Origin: Bacteroides sp.
GTDB lineage: Bacteria > Bacteroidota > Bacteroidia > Bacteroidales > Bacteroidaceae
Assembly: GCA_021204375.1 (NCBI GenBank)
Contig: JAJPZL010000193.1
Span: forward strand, 1 to 17,929
Length of the DNA stretch: 17,929 nucleotides
Direction: 5' to 3'
Below are positions 1-10,280 of the stretch, in pieces. The notes below the pieces were generated by a model that was given only the letters and a program-made list of their open reading frames with translations, had not been told where the DNA came from and did no database searches. The first letter of the stretch is position 1. Every line of letters starts with the position of its first letter. The translations under genes and the position numbers were made by a program.

Positions 1-46
1 GTATAAAATAGAAGGGGAAAATATAGATAAGTCTCTCTTTCGCATA

Positions 47-1933
47 TTACTGTACTATTGTCTGTTCATAAATTAATTTTAGTGCTTCACGCCGTTGCAT
101 TCCTTCGGGAATGGATATTCCGGATAACCGGCTCCACTCTTCAGCACTCTCTTTATCGGTCTCTTCATCCAGACGGGCTTTCCATTCCGGAATATAGCCT
201 CTGAGTCCAAGCTTCTGTACCATAGCGAAATCCTTATCTTCGGGGATCATATCCTGGTAATAGATCAAAGTTGCTTTCTGATCCATAAGCTTTTCCTGCA
301 GGGCCTCTATATCAGTTTCCCGAATGCTCTTTCCATGCTCTATGGAAAGCGAAGCAGCCACTCCTGCTGCCTGTCCAAGCGCCATCCAGCAAGGTTCCAT
401 CCGTAAGGTAGAAAAACCGATATGGCTTCCTGAAACAGGTACAGGTATCAGCAGGTTATCGATCGCTGCAGGTACAATTACTCCGAAAGGTACGGTATAT
501 ACCGCAGTAGGATGACTGAAAAAACCATCCAATGCCATTTTACCCGGTTCTCTCTTTTTTACCGCATGCGAATCAAGCGCATAGTGGCTGGCAGTAATAC
601 TGGCGGCATGTAAAGGAGGCCGTTCCCCTTCTTCAACCGGCAGGGCATCGTGGGCGGTAAAGAAGTATTCTCCTTCAAACCGTCTTCCCTCCCGGACATA
701 TACCTGACGGGGGAAATGTCCGTTATCCGGATATTCGTCCGAGGCAAGCCCCCATTCCCGGCAGGCATTACGGAACCTTTCAGGCAGTTCTTCATCATTT
801 TGTGCAAACCAGAGTAGCCCAAGAATATACTCCTTTAACCGTTTCGCATATCTGTCATGCCACTCCCAGTCTGCCGTAGGCCAGGGATAATTCTCTTCCG
901 GCAGGTCTGTGGAGATCAGAGCCAGGTGCTAATTGTTGGCATCCATTTTCTGATTGGGTAGCGTGGTCATACTGGATATTTTCCATATACCCCACACATC
1001 TCCCGGGATCCGGGTGGAATTCCCTTCCCGGATAGCTTCCCGGTTATTTTCCATCATCTCTTCGGTTATTCCCAACATATCCGCACCGACGTGTCTTCCG
1101 GAGTATACATCGTCGATCAAAGAAATGTACTCCTCGCGGTTGTAATTTTCCGGTCTCTCCGGTAATAGGCGGATCTCCGGATCGTTGGTCAGGCACAGCC
1201 GGTAATTATAAGCTTGCAGGGCTTCGTCTCCCTCGTGCGTGCTTCCTTCCAGTTCAGGTCATTTCCATAGCTTGTAGATACGGCCTGCTCCGGGCTCGTT
1301 GAATTCTGCTCCGGATTCACGTCCTATGTGGTAAGGTACTCCTGAAGCTCCCCCCAGGTCTCCCTCATAGGTGGCATCCACAAAGACCTTACCTTTGTAC
1401 TTTTCGGTAGTGCTATTAATCCGGTTGGTAACCAGGATGGAGGCTATCTTTCCATTCTTTATCTCTACATTATGTGCAGCAGCATCAAACTGCCGCATGG
1501 TAAGTATGGTAATATTATCTCCCTCTTTACGGATCATCTCTTCAAATACAATGGCAGCCACTTTCGGTTCAAAATGGTAACCCTGGCTACAATCCCTTAC
1601 CTGGGGAGAGTCTTTTCCGTATCTGTTCACATAGTAGTGGTAAACTCCATCTACAAACTCTTTGAACAATCCCGTAGTTGCTCCTTTGGTGGCTATATCC
1701 GTCGCCCCCAATCCGTTGACAGGAAGCCCTCCCAGATGCTCTGTCCTTTCCAGCTCAACCGACCTTTTTCCTTCCCGTGAGGCAGCAATAGCTGCCATGA
1801 TCCCTCCCGGTGTACCTCCTACAATAACAAGATCAAAAGAGGGTTTACGGATGCACTGGGAGAACAGCCCCCGGCTAATAAAATCATACAGGCTGGGAGA
1901 TAGAAAAACCGGAAATTATTTTTTATATTTCAT
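47..1933 (-). pseudogene. FAD-dependent oxidoreductase (FAD_oxidored type), broken
   Basis: Last gene of the minus-strand operon. Read through its lesions it encodes about 628 residues. A dinucleotide-binding motif (VGGTPGG, about residues 38-44) follows the N-terminus, then LERTEHLGGLPVNGLGATD, and near the C-terminus RMEPCWMALGQAAGVAAS, the order seen in PUL-associated FAD_oxidored proteins. Their reaction is generally unknown. Lesions: an apparent extra A in the A6 run at 1919-1924 sends the start ATG (1931-1933) into TAA at 1916-1918. A compensating missing A at 1844-1846 restores frame; between them the shifted frame reads a lipoprotein-like signal (MILLAGGC). In-frame TGA lies at 1259-1261 (family residue probably Gly or Arg) and in-frame TAG at 929-931. 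The remaining stretches are open in one frame to TAA at 47-49. ATG lies one base after the stop of the upstream gene, so the two were probably translationally coupled. Family call is firm; inactivity is inferred from the lesions. Confidence 0.85.
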
Positions 1934-1934
1934 C

Positions 1935-3893
1935 TTATTCGGAGATTATAGTCGCATTATCAACATTCATGATCAGGGTATGATCCTTAGCTATCCGGAT
2001 CTCCCGGGAAGCAAAAGGAGTTTGGTTGTAAGGATTGTCATACCGGTAACCGGTTTTAAGAGCCTTTATCTCTTCATTGACACTGAACTCCTTTTCCTAG
2101 CCGAATTCTATTGTTCCGGAAGCCGAAGAGTGGTAAGTAACATCCAGTCCGTTACACGCTACTTTACTCCCGGCGATCTTTTCCACAAACTCTTCAAAAC
2201 TTCCCCACTCCTTGCGGGAGCCGGTCTCACAGATCCAGCTGTTTTGCCGTCCCGGTACAACCAGATCGTTCATGACTCCCGCCTGATCCGGTTGCCAGGT
2301 AGCAGGTTTCTGCGAATAGAGTGCTACGTATCCGTCCCCTCTCTTCCCGAAATACCATCCGTTCTTTTCGACCACTTCGTCGAAAGCTGCCTGAGGAAAA
2401 TAGGCGTGTGACAGATCCTTGCCTACACCTTCCGGAGAGTTATAGATACAGATCACAATATTCTTATGCTGGGCTGCCCGGGGAAGGGATTCATTGCCTG
2501 CCCAGTAATTCGGGCTTCATTCCAGGTCCATTCCTCCGGGATGGTTGGTAAATACGATGGCACGGTTATCCAGATTTGCCTGCCAGATATGCTACTGATA
2601 GGCAACCGCGCCCGGCCGGTAATCCTGAGCACAACTTACCATATAATCGTTGGTACGATACGTCACGAAATTGGCTTCGGAAAGGGCAAAACGATCCAGG
2701 CGATTGTTGATGACCTTCCCGTATTTCCGGATCTGCTCTTCGTAACGGTTGATATAAGGATCATAATTCCCGTACGGATAGGTACCGTACTTCTCAGAGA
2801 TCTTTTTCGACATACGCACTACTTCCGGATGGATAAATTCCTGCATCTGCCAGTATAGATGAACATCTTCTTCCCGGTCAAAAGATAAACCGTAGAGCGG
2901 GGCATCATCCACCTCCATACTGGTTTTCTGATAGTTCAACAGGGAAGTCGTATAATCCGTAGCAATATCTATAATAAGTTGCGGACACCGGTAACTGCTT
3001 CCGCAAAGAGCTACATTCCCCATAATATCCCGTGGCAGGAAGGCTCCCTCTCCAAATATAAGTTTCAGGGTAGGGGACATATCGTGGCTGCCCCGGAGCA
3101 GGGAGCTCGCATACATACGACCACTGGTAGAAGCCAGAGAACCGTGGAACTGGTTAAGAGCCATATCGAACATAAGCAGGTTCAGTACCATTTCCGCTCT
3201 TTTCCTCAGGAGTGGATTTTCCGCATGATCATACAAATTGATCAGCAGTAAAATATCTACTTCGTAATAACTCGATAACCATTCGCTGAAACCAAAACGG
3301 AAGAGGAAATCAAGCCAGCGGTTCAGCAGATACTCTGCATGTTCCACATGTTCACGTCCTGTCAGCCCGCTGCTGAACGTACGGTCTTTATACAACTGGC
3401 CCGCTAATAATTCGGCCGTATGAAAAAGTGCCTGGTGGTTCTCCGTATGATAACACCGGTAAGTCGTATCCCTCCGGGCATCGTTCCACCAATATTTAAA
3501 GTCCAGGATGCAGTTCTCTACTTTTTCAGCCATTTCCGCAGAAAGAGTAGGCTTTTCCTGCTCCATATATTGCAGGCGCAGCAATCCGTTCATCACAAAA
3601 TCGGTACAATCCCGGTTGCTCCGGATCAGGTCGATCACCTCCTGAACATATCCTTCTTCCGTTTTCATTCCTGCCAGTAAACGCGCCACCTGGGTAAATA
3701 TACCTCTCAGGTCTGTTTTATCCCCGTTCTGAATACAATAGGTAAGGAAAAGTTCTCTTCTCTCCTCATAATTACCGCGGGGAGTATGCCAGTACTCATC
3801 CTCTGCCGGCATCGGTTTAGTAAAGTCTCCCGCAGTAGCATATCCGGCTACACCCAGCAAGAAGATCAAAGTAAGTATATAAGTTAATTTCAT
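1935..3893 (-). pseudogene. Secreted PUL protein of unrecognised family, candidate polysaccharide lyase, broken
   Basis: ATG at 3893 opens a clear Sec signal peptide (MKLTYILTLIFLLGVAGYATA), so the product would be exported. The first 430 residues are rich in helix-like segments and contain CYHTENHQALFHTAELLAGQ, followed about 45 residues later by FSEWLSSYYEVDILLLINLYD. The C-terminal third looks strand-rich (for example HIWQANLDNRAIVFTNHPGG). This recalls the alpha/alpha-toroid plus beta-sheet build of several polysaccharide lyase families, but I do not recognise the family and assign no activity. The gene is colinear over about 652 codons but interrupted by TAG at 2592-2594 (Gln context, AYQ-stop-HIWQ), TGA at 2517-2519 (LE-stop-SPNYWAG) and TAG at 2097-2099. 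Protein-like sequence continues after each stop, ending at TAA 1935-1937. It starts 26 bases after the esterase stop and ends one base before the oxidoreductase ATG. Confidence 0.75.
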
Positions 3894-3919
3894 GTTTTCC
3901 AGGAATCAAATAATAGGTT

Positions 3920-5205
3920 TTATTTCACTAATTTTCCGATCTACTGCCACGCTTTGCCCCACTGTTCCGGATAACCGAAATGGGCCGCCTCTTCCATGAT
4001 AAGCAGTGTTTTGGGAGCCTCAATAACGTTGTATGCCGAGAACATAGAGGTCGGTGGACATACCATATCGTTATAGCCGAATGAGTAGAATCCGGGAACC
4101 TTCAGTTGGCGGGCAAAATTTACTACATCGTAATAAGGAGTTACTTCACTCTTTATACGGATCACTTCAGGAGAGTCGGTTGTATGACGGAACAGATGAG
4201 GTCAGCCACCGGCACGGTTATGCAGGTAACCATTCAGGTCACAAAGTGCCGGATAGAAGGAGACCAGCCCGGTTACCCGGTTATCCAGTGCAGCCGTAAT
4301 AATAGCTAATGCTCCTCCATGGCTTCCACCCTGCACAGTCAGGTTCTTCCCGTCGAACTGTTCCAGTGTAAAAAGATAATCCACTGCCATTACACATCCC
4401 AGGTAAACCCGTTTATAATAGACTTTCTCCCGGTTGTCCCAGTTAAAATGCTGGTAGCCGGAGAGCCCGCCCCGTTCAGCTCCGCATAGAACTGTGGATC
4501 CAGCGTAACCGGAATACCGTGGATCTCTATTTCCAGGGAGATAAATCCGTTCTCTGCATCCGCCCGGTTACCGTTATAGGGACGGATCCCGGCTCCGGGT
4601 ACCCGGAGAATCGCCGGGTATTTACCGGGAGTAGTCGGTACACACAATATCCTGTAGATCCTTCCTCCGTGTTGATAATGCTGGATACTTACTTCATATA
4701 CATCTGCTTTGTCCGAACTTCTCTCCGGCAGATGCCGCAGACGGGGAGAGAGTGGAATACGGCTGTTCTCTGCTTTTGCCTTTTCCCAGAACTCGTTGAA
4801 ATCCTCCGGAAGAAGCGTGGTCGGGACAATCGTTTCGGGCTCAAAAGCAGCCGTCGCCTTCCCTTCATACCGGTTCCCTTCATACATAGCAAACACCCTG
4901 CACCGTAAAAAACCGGCTGTCTGCATGGTACCCCCGCTGATAGAAAGTTTTCCGTTCTTTAAAATAATCCTCTTTTGCCGATAAGGATCCATCATATCGT
5001 AAGAGAGCTCATACTCGATCTCTACATTTTCGATCGAGATACTGTTTTTTGTAACCGTTACCTCAAACTTCACCGGCTCGCCCGGATGATAGTTCCAGTC
5101 GGTATGATCGGGAGCCACGATCACTTTCACCATCCGTTCTCCCGGTTGCGCAAATAATACCAGACAGGCGAGCAGGCCACTCCATAGAATCAAACTTCTT
5201 TTCAT
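3920..5205 (-). pseudogene. CE7-family acetyl (xylan) esterase, broken
   Basis: CE7 enzymes are alpha/beta hydrolases that remove O-acetyl groups from sugars and oligosaccharides. The gene starts with ATG at 5205 and a short signal peptide (MKRSLILWSGLLACLVLFAQ). An N-terminal beta domain precedes the hydrolase domain. All three catalytic elements are visible: nucleophile Ser in GGSHGG (about 4319-4336), Asp in FGYNDMVCPPTS, and His in EEAAHFGYPEQW. Reconstructed length is about 428 residues, normal for the secreted Bacteroidota branch. Lesions: one base is missing in the C-rich run at 4466-4473, after about residue 244, so the frame runs out at 4390. In-frame TGA at 4202-4204 replaces the Trp of the conserved AGGWPHLFR stretch. 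TAG at 3941-3943 cuts off the last few codons (IGKLVK) before TAA at 3920-3922; this last one could instead be a slightly earlier natural end. The catalytic Ser, Asp and His all lie beyond the frameshift. Confidence 0.87.
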
Positions 5206-5224
5206 CGTTACTCTTTTTCGGGTG

Positions 5225-7171
5225 TTATTCGATCACGGCTGCCCAGCCACCGTTCCTGACCATTTTAATCGCTATTTTCTCTCCCGTTCTTACGCTCTTC
5301 TCTTTTTTGCGGTAATCCATAGCCTGGCGGTCAGTATTGATACCATCCTCGAACCAGGTCATCTGATAAGATCTCCCCGCAGGAAGAAAATCGAGGCTGA
5401 TCTCAAATTCCCGGGCTCTCTCTTTATTATTGGTAATACCCCCTATAAACCATTTTTCTCTTTTCCGCTTAGCCACTATGATGTACTGGCCGGCATCTGC
5501 TTCCAGGGCTATCGTCTCATCCCAGGTAGTCGGTACACGGGTGATGAACTCCGTACAATCTGCATTCCGGTAGTAAAGGGTCGGGTTATCTGCCAGCATC
5601 TGTAAACCACTCTCAAAAACGACAAAAAGGGCAAACTGGTAAGCCCGAGTACCGATACTGGCCGAATTAGGACGATCTGCCTGGTATATATCCGGCTGCA
5701 TGCTGATCATGGCTCCCGGAGTATAATCCATCGGCCCCACCGTATTACGGATAAAAGGCAGGTACAGGCTGTTATCCGGGTAGCATCCACCCATCTGTTC
5801 CATGCCCCTTACTTCTTCGTAGGAGATCACATTCGGATAGGCATATTCCAGTCCGGCAGGTTTGAATGATCCGTGGAAATCCACCAGCAGGTGATGTTTG
5901 GCTGCCTCTCTGGCTACTTTTTCGTAGTAATTTACCATCCATTGGTCACTCCTGTCCATAAAATCTATCTTCACTCCTTTCACTCCCCACTCTTCAAAAG
6001 TTTTGAAAAGTTCAAAATTATTCTCTACGGTAAGCCAGGTAAGCCACAGGAAGACCCCCACATTCTTCTCTTTACCATACCGGATAATTTTATGTACATC
6101 TACATCCGGATTGGGAGTATAAGGGTCGCGGGTCGACAGGGCCCATCCTTCATCCATAATGATATATTCAATCCCATACTTAGCAGCAAAGTCGATGAAA
6201 TATTTGTAAGTATCCAGATTAAATCCTGAAACAAACTCTACATCCGGTCCATACGGAGTCGCCCCGTTCCACCATTCCCAGCTTGCCTGTCCCGGTCTGA
6301 TCCAGGAAGTATCAGCCAGTTGGTTCTTAGCAGCCAGTTTATAGGTCATGGTGTTCTCTATGATCTGTTTATTATCGGTAGTGATCACAAAATAGCGCCA
6401 GGGGAAACCTCTTTTTCCGGAAGTCTCTGCTATATAATCCGCCTCTTTTACTATCTTCAGGCTACGGTCTCCATCCTCCCCGAATTCAAGGGGAACAGAA
6501 GGAAAGAGGGAGCACATACCGTTCTTCCCATCTCCCCGGAGGAACATACACGGATAGTCAGCCAGGTCTGATTCGGAGATCAATATTTTAGTACCTGTAT
6601 GGGTATCGATCATCAGAGGAAGAAGAGCCATTTTATCTTTCGGTCTCCACTCGTTGGTGGTTACCTGTGCATAGACCTCTTCATAGGCTGTTTTAAAACC
6701 ACCAGGTTGTTGCACAGTAGCAGTATAGGCAGCCGGAAAGCGAACCAACAGATCTTCTCCGGTTACATACAGGGGAGATTTACGGTCGGTGATGAACCGG
6801 TAGGCTACTCCATCGTCATATGCACGGAATTCTATTTTATAATTCCCTTTGAAAGAGAGCGATAATTCGTTGTAGTGATTGGTTACGGTAGAAAATTTAA
6901 GAGGAACTATCGGGGTAAGCTCTTCCTGTACACTGCGGGTTTTCCGGCTGCTGAGCCGGGGTTTTTTTCCCAATGCCTCATCTGCCAGCCGAAGAGCGAT
7001 TTTCTCTGCTGTTAATACCTCTTTTCCGTTACAATGTACGGAATAGGAGATCTGGTCTGCTATCCGGACAGTAAGCCGGATATTCCCATCCGGAGAATCC
7101 AGGCTGATGGTCTGTGCGCGTAATACAATAAGTAGTGAAAAACACAAAGTAAATAAAGCGATCCGTTTCAT
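5225..7171 (-). CDS. GH97 glycoside hydrolase (alpha-galactosidase/alpha-glucosidase family), intact
   Basis: The only gene in the window with a complete reading frame: 648 residues from ATG 7171 to TAA 5225-5227, normal for GH97. A signal peptide (MKRIALFTLCFSLLIVLRAQ) indicates export to the periplasm. The N-terminal beta-sandwich spans roughly residues 22-275. The catalytic barrel follows, beginning near SWEWWNGATPYGPD (about 297-310), with IEYIIMDEGW (about 334-343), KIDFMDRSDQ (401-410) and SYEEVRGMEQ (450-459). A C-terminal beta domain closes it. In GH97 the Asp of the KIDF-type loop is the nucleophile of the retaining branch, which includes alpha-galactosidases; inverting SusB-like members lack it. 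D403 therefore points to the retaining branch, though substrate is not proven. The gene sits 24 bases after the GH105 stop and 19 bases before the esterase ATG. Its intact frame among broken neighbours may reflect selection, chance or recency. Confidence 0.95.
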   Translation of the reverse strand: MKRIALFTLCFSLLIVLRAQTISLDSPDGNIRLTVRIADQISYSVHCNGKEVLTAEKIALRLADEALGKKPRLSSRKTRSVQEELTPIVPLKFSTVTNHYNELSLSFKGNYKIEFRAYDDGVAYRFITDRKSPLYVTGEDLLVRFPAAYTATVQQPGGFKTAYEEVYAQVTTNEWRPKDKMALLPLMIDTHTGTKILISESDLADYPCMFLRGDGKNGMCSLFPSVPLEFGEDGDRSLKIVKEADYIAETSGKRGFPWRYFVITTDNKQIIENTMTYKLAAKNQLADTSWIRPGQASWEWWNGATPYGPDVEFVSGFNLDTYKYFIDFAAKYGIEYIIMDEGWALSTRDPYTPNPDVDVHKIIRYGKEKNVGVFLWLTWLTVENNFELFKTFEEWGVKGVKIDFMDRSDQWMVNYYEKVAREAAKHHLLVDFHGSFKPAGLEYAYPNVISYEEVRGMEQMGGCYPDNSLYLPFIRNTVGPMDYTPGAMISMQPDIYQADRPNSASIGTRAYQFALFVVFESGLQMLADNPTLYYRNADCTEFITRVPTTWDETIALEADAGQYIIVAKRKREKWFIGGITNNKERAREFEISLDFLPAGRSYQMTWFEDGINTDRQAMDYRKKEKSVRTGEKIAIKMVRNGGWAAVIE

Positions 7172-7195
7172 GATATAATCGTATGTAGTTAGTAG

Positions 7196-8329
7196 TTATT
7201 TTTCCAATAAAGCCGCTGCACACCATAACAGAGGTGCCTGGCCGTGGAGGTCTCCCGTTACCCGTTTCCTCTCTAAATAGTATTGCCGGGTATCTCCGGT
7301 ATTGGTTCCCTAGCACACTTCTCTCAGGTCGTTATCCTCATTCAGGTAGGTCAGTAAAGTAAGCCATGCTTTCCGGGCGATGGGTCCGTATATCTCTGCA
7401 TCCAGTCACCCTTTCTTAACCCCTGTGATCATAGCATAGGTGAACATGGCAGAACCCGATGTCTCTGTCCAGGATTGGGGTTCATCTACCAGCTGACTCC
7501 ATAGCCCCTCCTCATTCTGATAACTGCGAAGGGTCTCCATCATTTTCCGGTACTGAGCCAGAATAGCTTCTCTGTGAGGATTGCCGGCCGGAAGGTATGT
7601 AAGCAGATCGGTCATACCCGCTGCCATCCATCCGTTGCCCCGGCACCAGTAAAAAGGCGCACCGGAGGCATGGTAAAAAAGTCCGTTGGGCTGTTGGATC
7701 GAATCAAAGTAGATGTTCATTTCATAAGCAGCCCGTTCTATATACTCCGGATCTCCTGATGCTAAGTAAGCCTGGCTCTGTATAGTGGTGATCATGAACA
7801 TATCATCGATCCAGAAACGGGTTTGCCAGGAGAGTCCCTGGTCCAGGTATTTCCGGTACTCCTCAGCATGGCTGGTGTTTTTCGGCATTTGCCACTGGCG
7901 GTCTGCAAAATCGATCCCCAGGTAATAGTAAAGTTCATTACCGGTCAGCATATAGAGTTGTAAAGGAACAGAACCAAAAACAGTATGGTCTACATGGTCT
8001 GGCTTCTGCATCAACTCTTTCCGTGATCCCAGTAACGAGAAGAAACGCTCTTCCAGTTGCCTGAGCAGCTTTTTGTCTTTAGTGACATGGACAAACTTTA
8101 AAGCTCCGTACCAGGCACATACTTCTGGGTAAGTTACCTCTCCGGGAGGAGTTTGAATACCATCGAAATTCCGGAAAGGTTCGGACAGATACCTGGTTGC
8201 CAGCAGATATCCTACCTCTTTGGGGATTGCACCCTTCGGGAACTTTTTTAATTCACTTTTCTGAGCATAGCCAAACAGTGTGTTTGTGCAGAGCAAAATG
8301 GCGATCAGCCAACCTGTTTTTCTTTTCAT
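7196..8329 (-). pseudogene. GH105-type unsaturated rhamnogalacturonyl/glucuronyl hydrolase, broken
   Basis: GH105 enzymes hydrolyse the 4,5-unsaturated uronic acid left at the non-reducing end of oligosaccharides by lyases. ATG at 8329 begins a signal peptide (MKRKTGWLIAILLCTNTLFG). Family features are in order: WIDDMFM (about 173-179, containing the catalytic Asp pair), FYWCRGNGW (about 226-234) and SWTETSGSAMFTYA near residue 290, on an alpha-helical barrel. Reconstructed length is 377 residues, typical for GH105. In-frame TGA at 7406-7408 occupies a Trp position (KKG-stop-LDAEIYGPIARKAW) and ends the open product at 307 residues. In-frame TAG at 7310-7312 follows (EVC-stop-GTNTGD). The sequence after both stops is still clearly family-like (DLHGQAPLLWCAAALL) and ends at TAA 7196-7198. 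First enzyme gene after susD, from which it is separated by 138 bases and a hairpin. Confidence 0.88.
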
Positions 8330-8467
8330 CTTTTGTTCCTGTTTAGTCTCTATCCGTAAGTACCATCGGATAGGTTATAAATTTAATCATTATTTGCCGG
8401 GAAACAGGCAGTTCCGGAGAACTGCCTGTGTGGTGATATCCGGAAAACAATTTACCTTATATTTACT
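8330..8467 (-). other. susD/GH105 intergenic spacer
   Basis: This is the longest gap inside the operon. It contains the hairpin described separately and an A/T-rich stretch just before the GH105 ATG. I see no further open frame and no convincing TAnnTTTG promoter box, so the enzyme genes probably depend on read-through from susCD. Confidence 0.45.
8404..8429 (-). terminator. Hairpin between susD and the enzyme genes (terminator or mRNA-processing site)
   Basis: A perfect 10-base-pair stem (ACAGGCAGTT paired with AACTGCCTGT) closes a six-base loop, 39 bases after the susD stop on the minus strand. On that strand the stem is followed only by TTTCCC, so the U-tract is weak. Hairpins after susD are common in PULs, where they may partly terminate transcription and keep transporter mRNA in excess of enzyme mRNA. 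The stem is seen directly; its function is inferred. Confidence 0.55.
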
Positions 8468-10261
8468 TTACCACTCCGGATTCTGAGGATAGGGTTCTCC
8501 GGTGGTAGTCCGTTCGATCTGATCCCTGGGGATCGGCCGTAATCAGTGCTTATCAGCGATATTGACACGAGCCACATGGTTATCATACGCCCTTACCCGT
8601 TACAGAAGAGTTCCTGTACGTGCCAGGTCGTTCCAGCGGCAGTGCTCGGCCAGCAACTCGCGGGTCCACTCTTCCAGGATATATTCCAGGGTCACCTCCG
8701 AAGGCTGAATATCCAGGGCGCCTTCCACACTATTCTCCTTATCACGGGCCCGTTCCCGGATCACATTGATGTATTTAGTCGCATTGGGCAGGTCATTCAT
8801 TTTATAAGCTGCCTCGGCTGCCAGCAGGTAAGTCTCTGCCAGCCGGTAAATGATCACAGGACGGTCCGAACCGTCGTTGGCTTCATTACGGGTACGGTCT
8901 AGGTACTTCATCATGGTAGGATGGTAACCCCGTCCGTTATACATTTCCGGGGCCCAGATCACAAACTTATTTTTGCTTCTATTATGTAGCTCATTGATCT
9001 CTTCTAGGGACATATTATAACCCGGGCAATAAAGAGCGGTGTCACCTGGTGCGATCGTATTCCAGGCAAAGGTAACATCTTGTCCGCCTACGGTAAGCAC
9101 GATCTCTCCGCCGGATGCCCGGGTGCAATACCACACTTTCTGGAAAGTACTGTTATAACGGGTATCCACATCCCGCAGTGTGAACACATCATACGTATAA
9201 GGATTGGGGTTGTTCCATCCGTAAAGACGACCATACTCTACCGTTCTCTCTCCTACATAGGTGTCATATCCACCCACATAGTAGTGGTTAATAGTACTCT
9301 GGCCGCCATATACTATATCCATATCGTAATCCCAGCGGGCAACGAAAAGCTCTTCCGTATTTCTGCTGGAGGGAGCATCATTTGCCTCGTCAAATACGGA
9401 TGCGTAGGTCGGCATTAAATTTACTCCTTGTCTAGGAGCCTCTTCGATCAGTTCTACCGCCATATCGTAAGCTTTCTTATAATACTCCTGTGCTACGGAC
9501 GGATTATAATATTTCGTATGAGGATTATTGAGATAATTAGTTGCATCCTTGTCATGTACCCACGCGTACGTCAGATAGTCCTGGGCCAGTACATGGCGGG
9601 CTGTCAGTGCAGTAGCCCTTCCGGATTCGAAACCACTTACGTATGGCCCCGGCAGGCAAAGTTCGATCGCATCTTTCAGGTCTTCAAAAATAACCTCATA
9701 CGCCAGCAGCATATCGTGTCTTTCGGCAGAGGTAGAAGGAACTGTATTAAAACGGGTAGTCACTGTTACATCCCCGAAATGCTGTACCAACTGGAAGTAG
9801 TAGCAAGCCCGCAGGAACTTAGCTTCTCCCAGGTATTGATCCCTTTTTTCAGGAGTCAGGTAATGGGTGGTCAGGTCTACTTCATCGGCAAACTCAATTA
9901 AAAAGTTCAGTGTATTGAAATTTGCATAAGTCTGTGTCCACAGGCGGGTAGGATACTCATTGGCTGTATTGAATGCCTGGGGATCATACCGGGATATAGC
10001 AGAGGTACGGTTATCCGAAGCAATATTGGATTTATACTCATCCGTTCCTACATTAGTCATGGCATGGTAACCCTCTTCTGAGCCATACCAGCTTCTCATA
10101 TAAGCATATACTGAATTCAGGGTCATTCCGTACCTACAGGGGGTTCTCATAAAATCCTGGACCAGATTGGAGTGATTCTCCTCTTCCAGCTTGTCCTGAC
10201 AGGAAGTCGTTGTAACTGCCAAAGCAACTAATAGTGCTGATAAATATATTATTTTTCTCAT
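8468..10261 (-). pseudogene. SusD/RagB-family glycan-binding lipoprotein, C-terminally broken
   Basis: SusD-like proteins are outer-membrane surface lipoproteins that cap the SusC transporter and deliver glycan. ATG at 10261 starts a lipoprotein signal ending in TTTSC (Cys about residue 21). The tetratricopeptide-type helical core includes the diagnostic EAKFLRACYYFQLVQHFGDV (about residues 138-157), and the region around RLAETYLLAAEAAYKM is also typical. The full gene is about 597 residues, a normal size. In-frame TAA at 8600-8602 (RTGTLL-stop-RVRAYD) ends the open product at 553 residues. In-frame TGA at 8543-8545 (DKH-stop-LRPIPRDQI) follows. The rest (RPIPRDQI, then PQNPEW, then TAA at 8468-8470) is the conserved SusD C-terminus. 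A product lacking the final 44 residues might fold, but would miss a conserved closing segment. susC ends 19 bases upstream. Confidence 0.9.
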
Positions 10262-10280
10262 GGTGTCTATCTTTTACGGA

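Noticed and set aside
1662..2411. 249-codon plus-strand open frame
   Set aside because: It lies antisense to the oxidoreductase and the upstream gene, has no recognisable motif, and crosses the junction of two real minus-strand genes.
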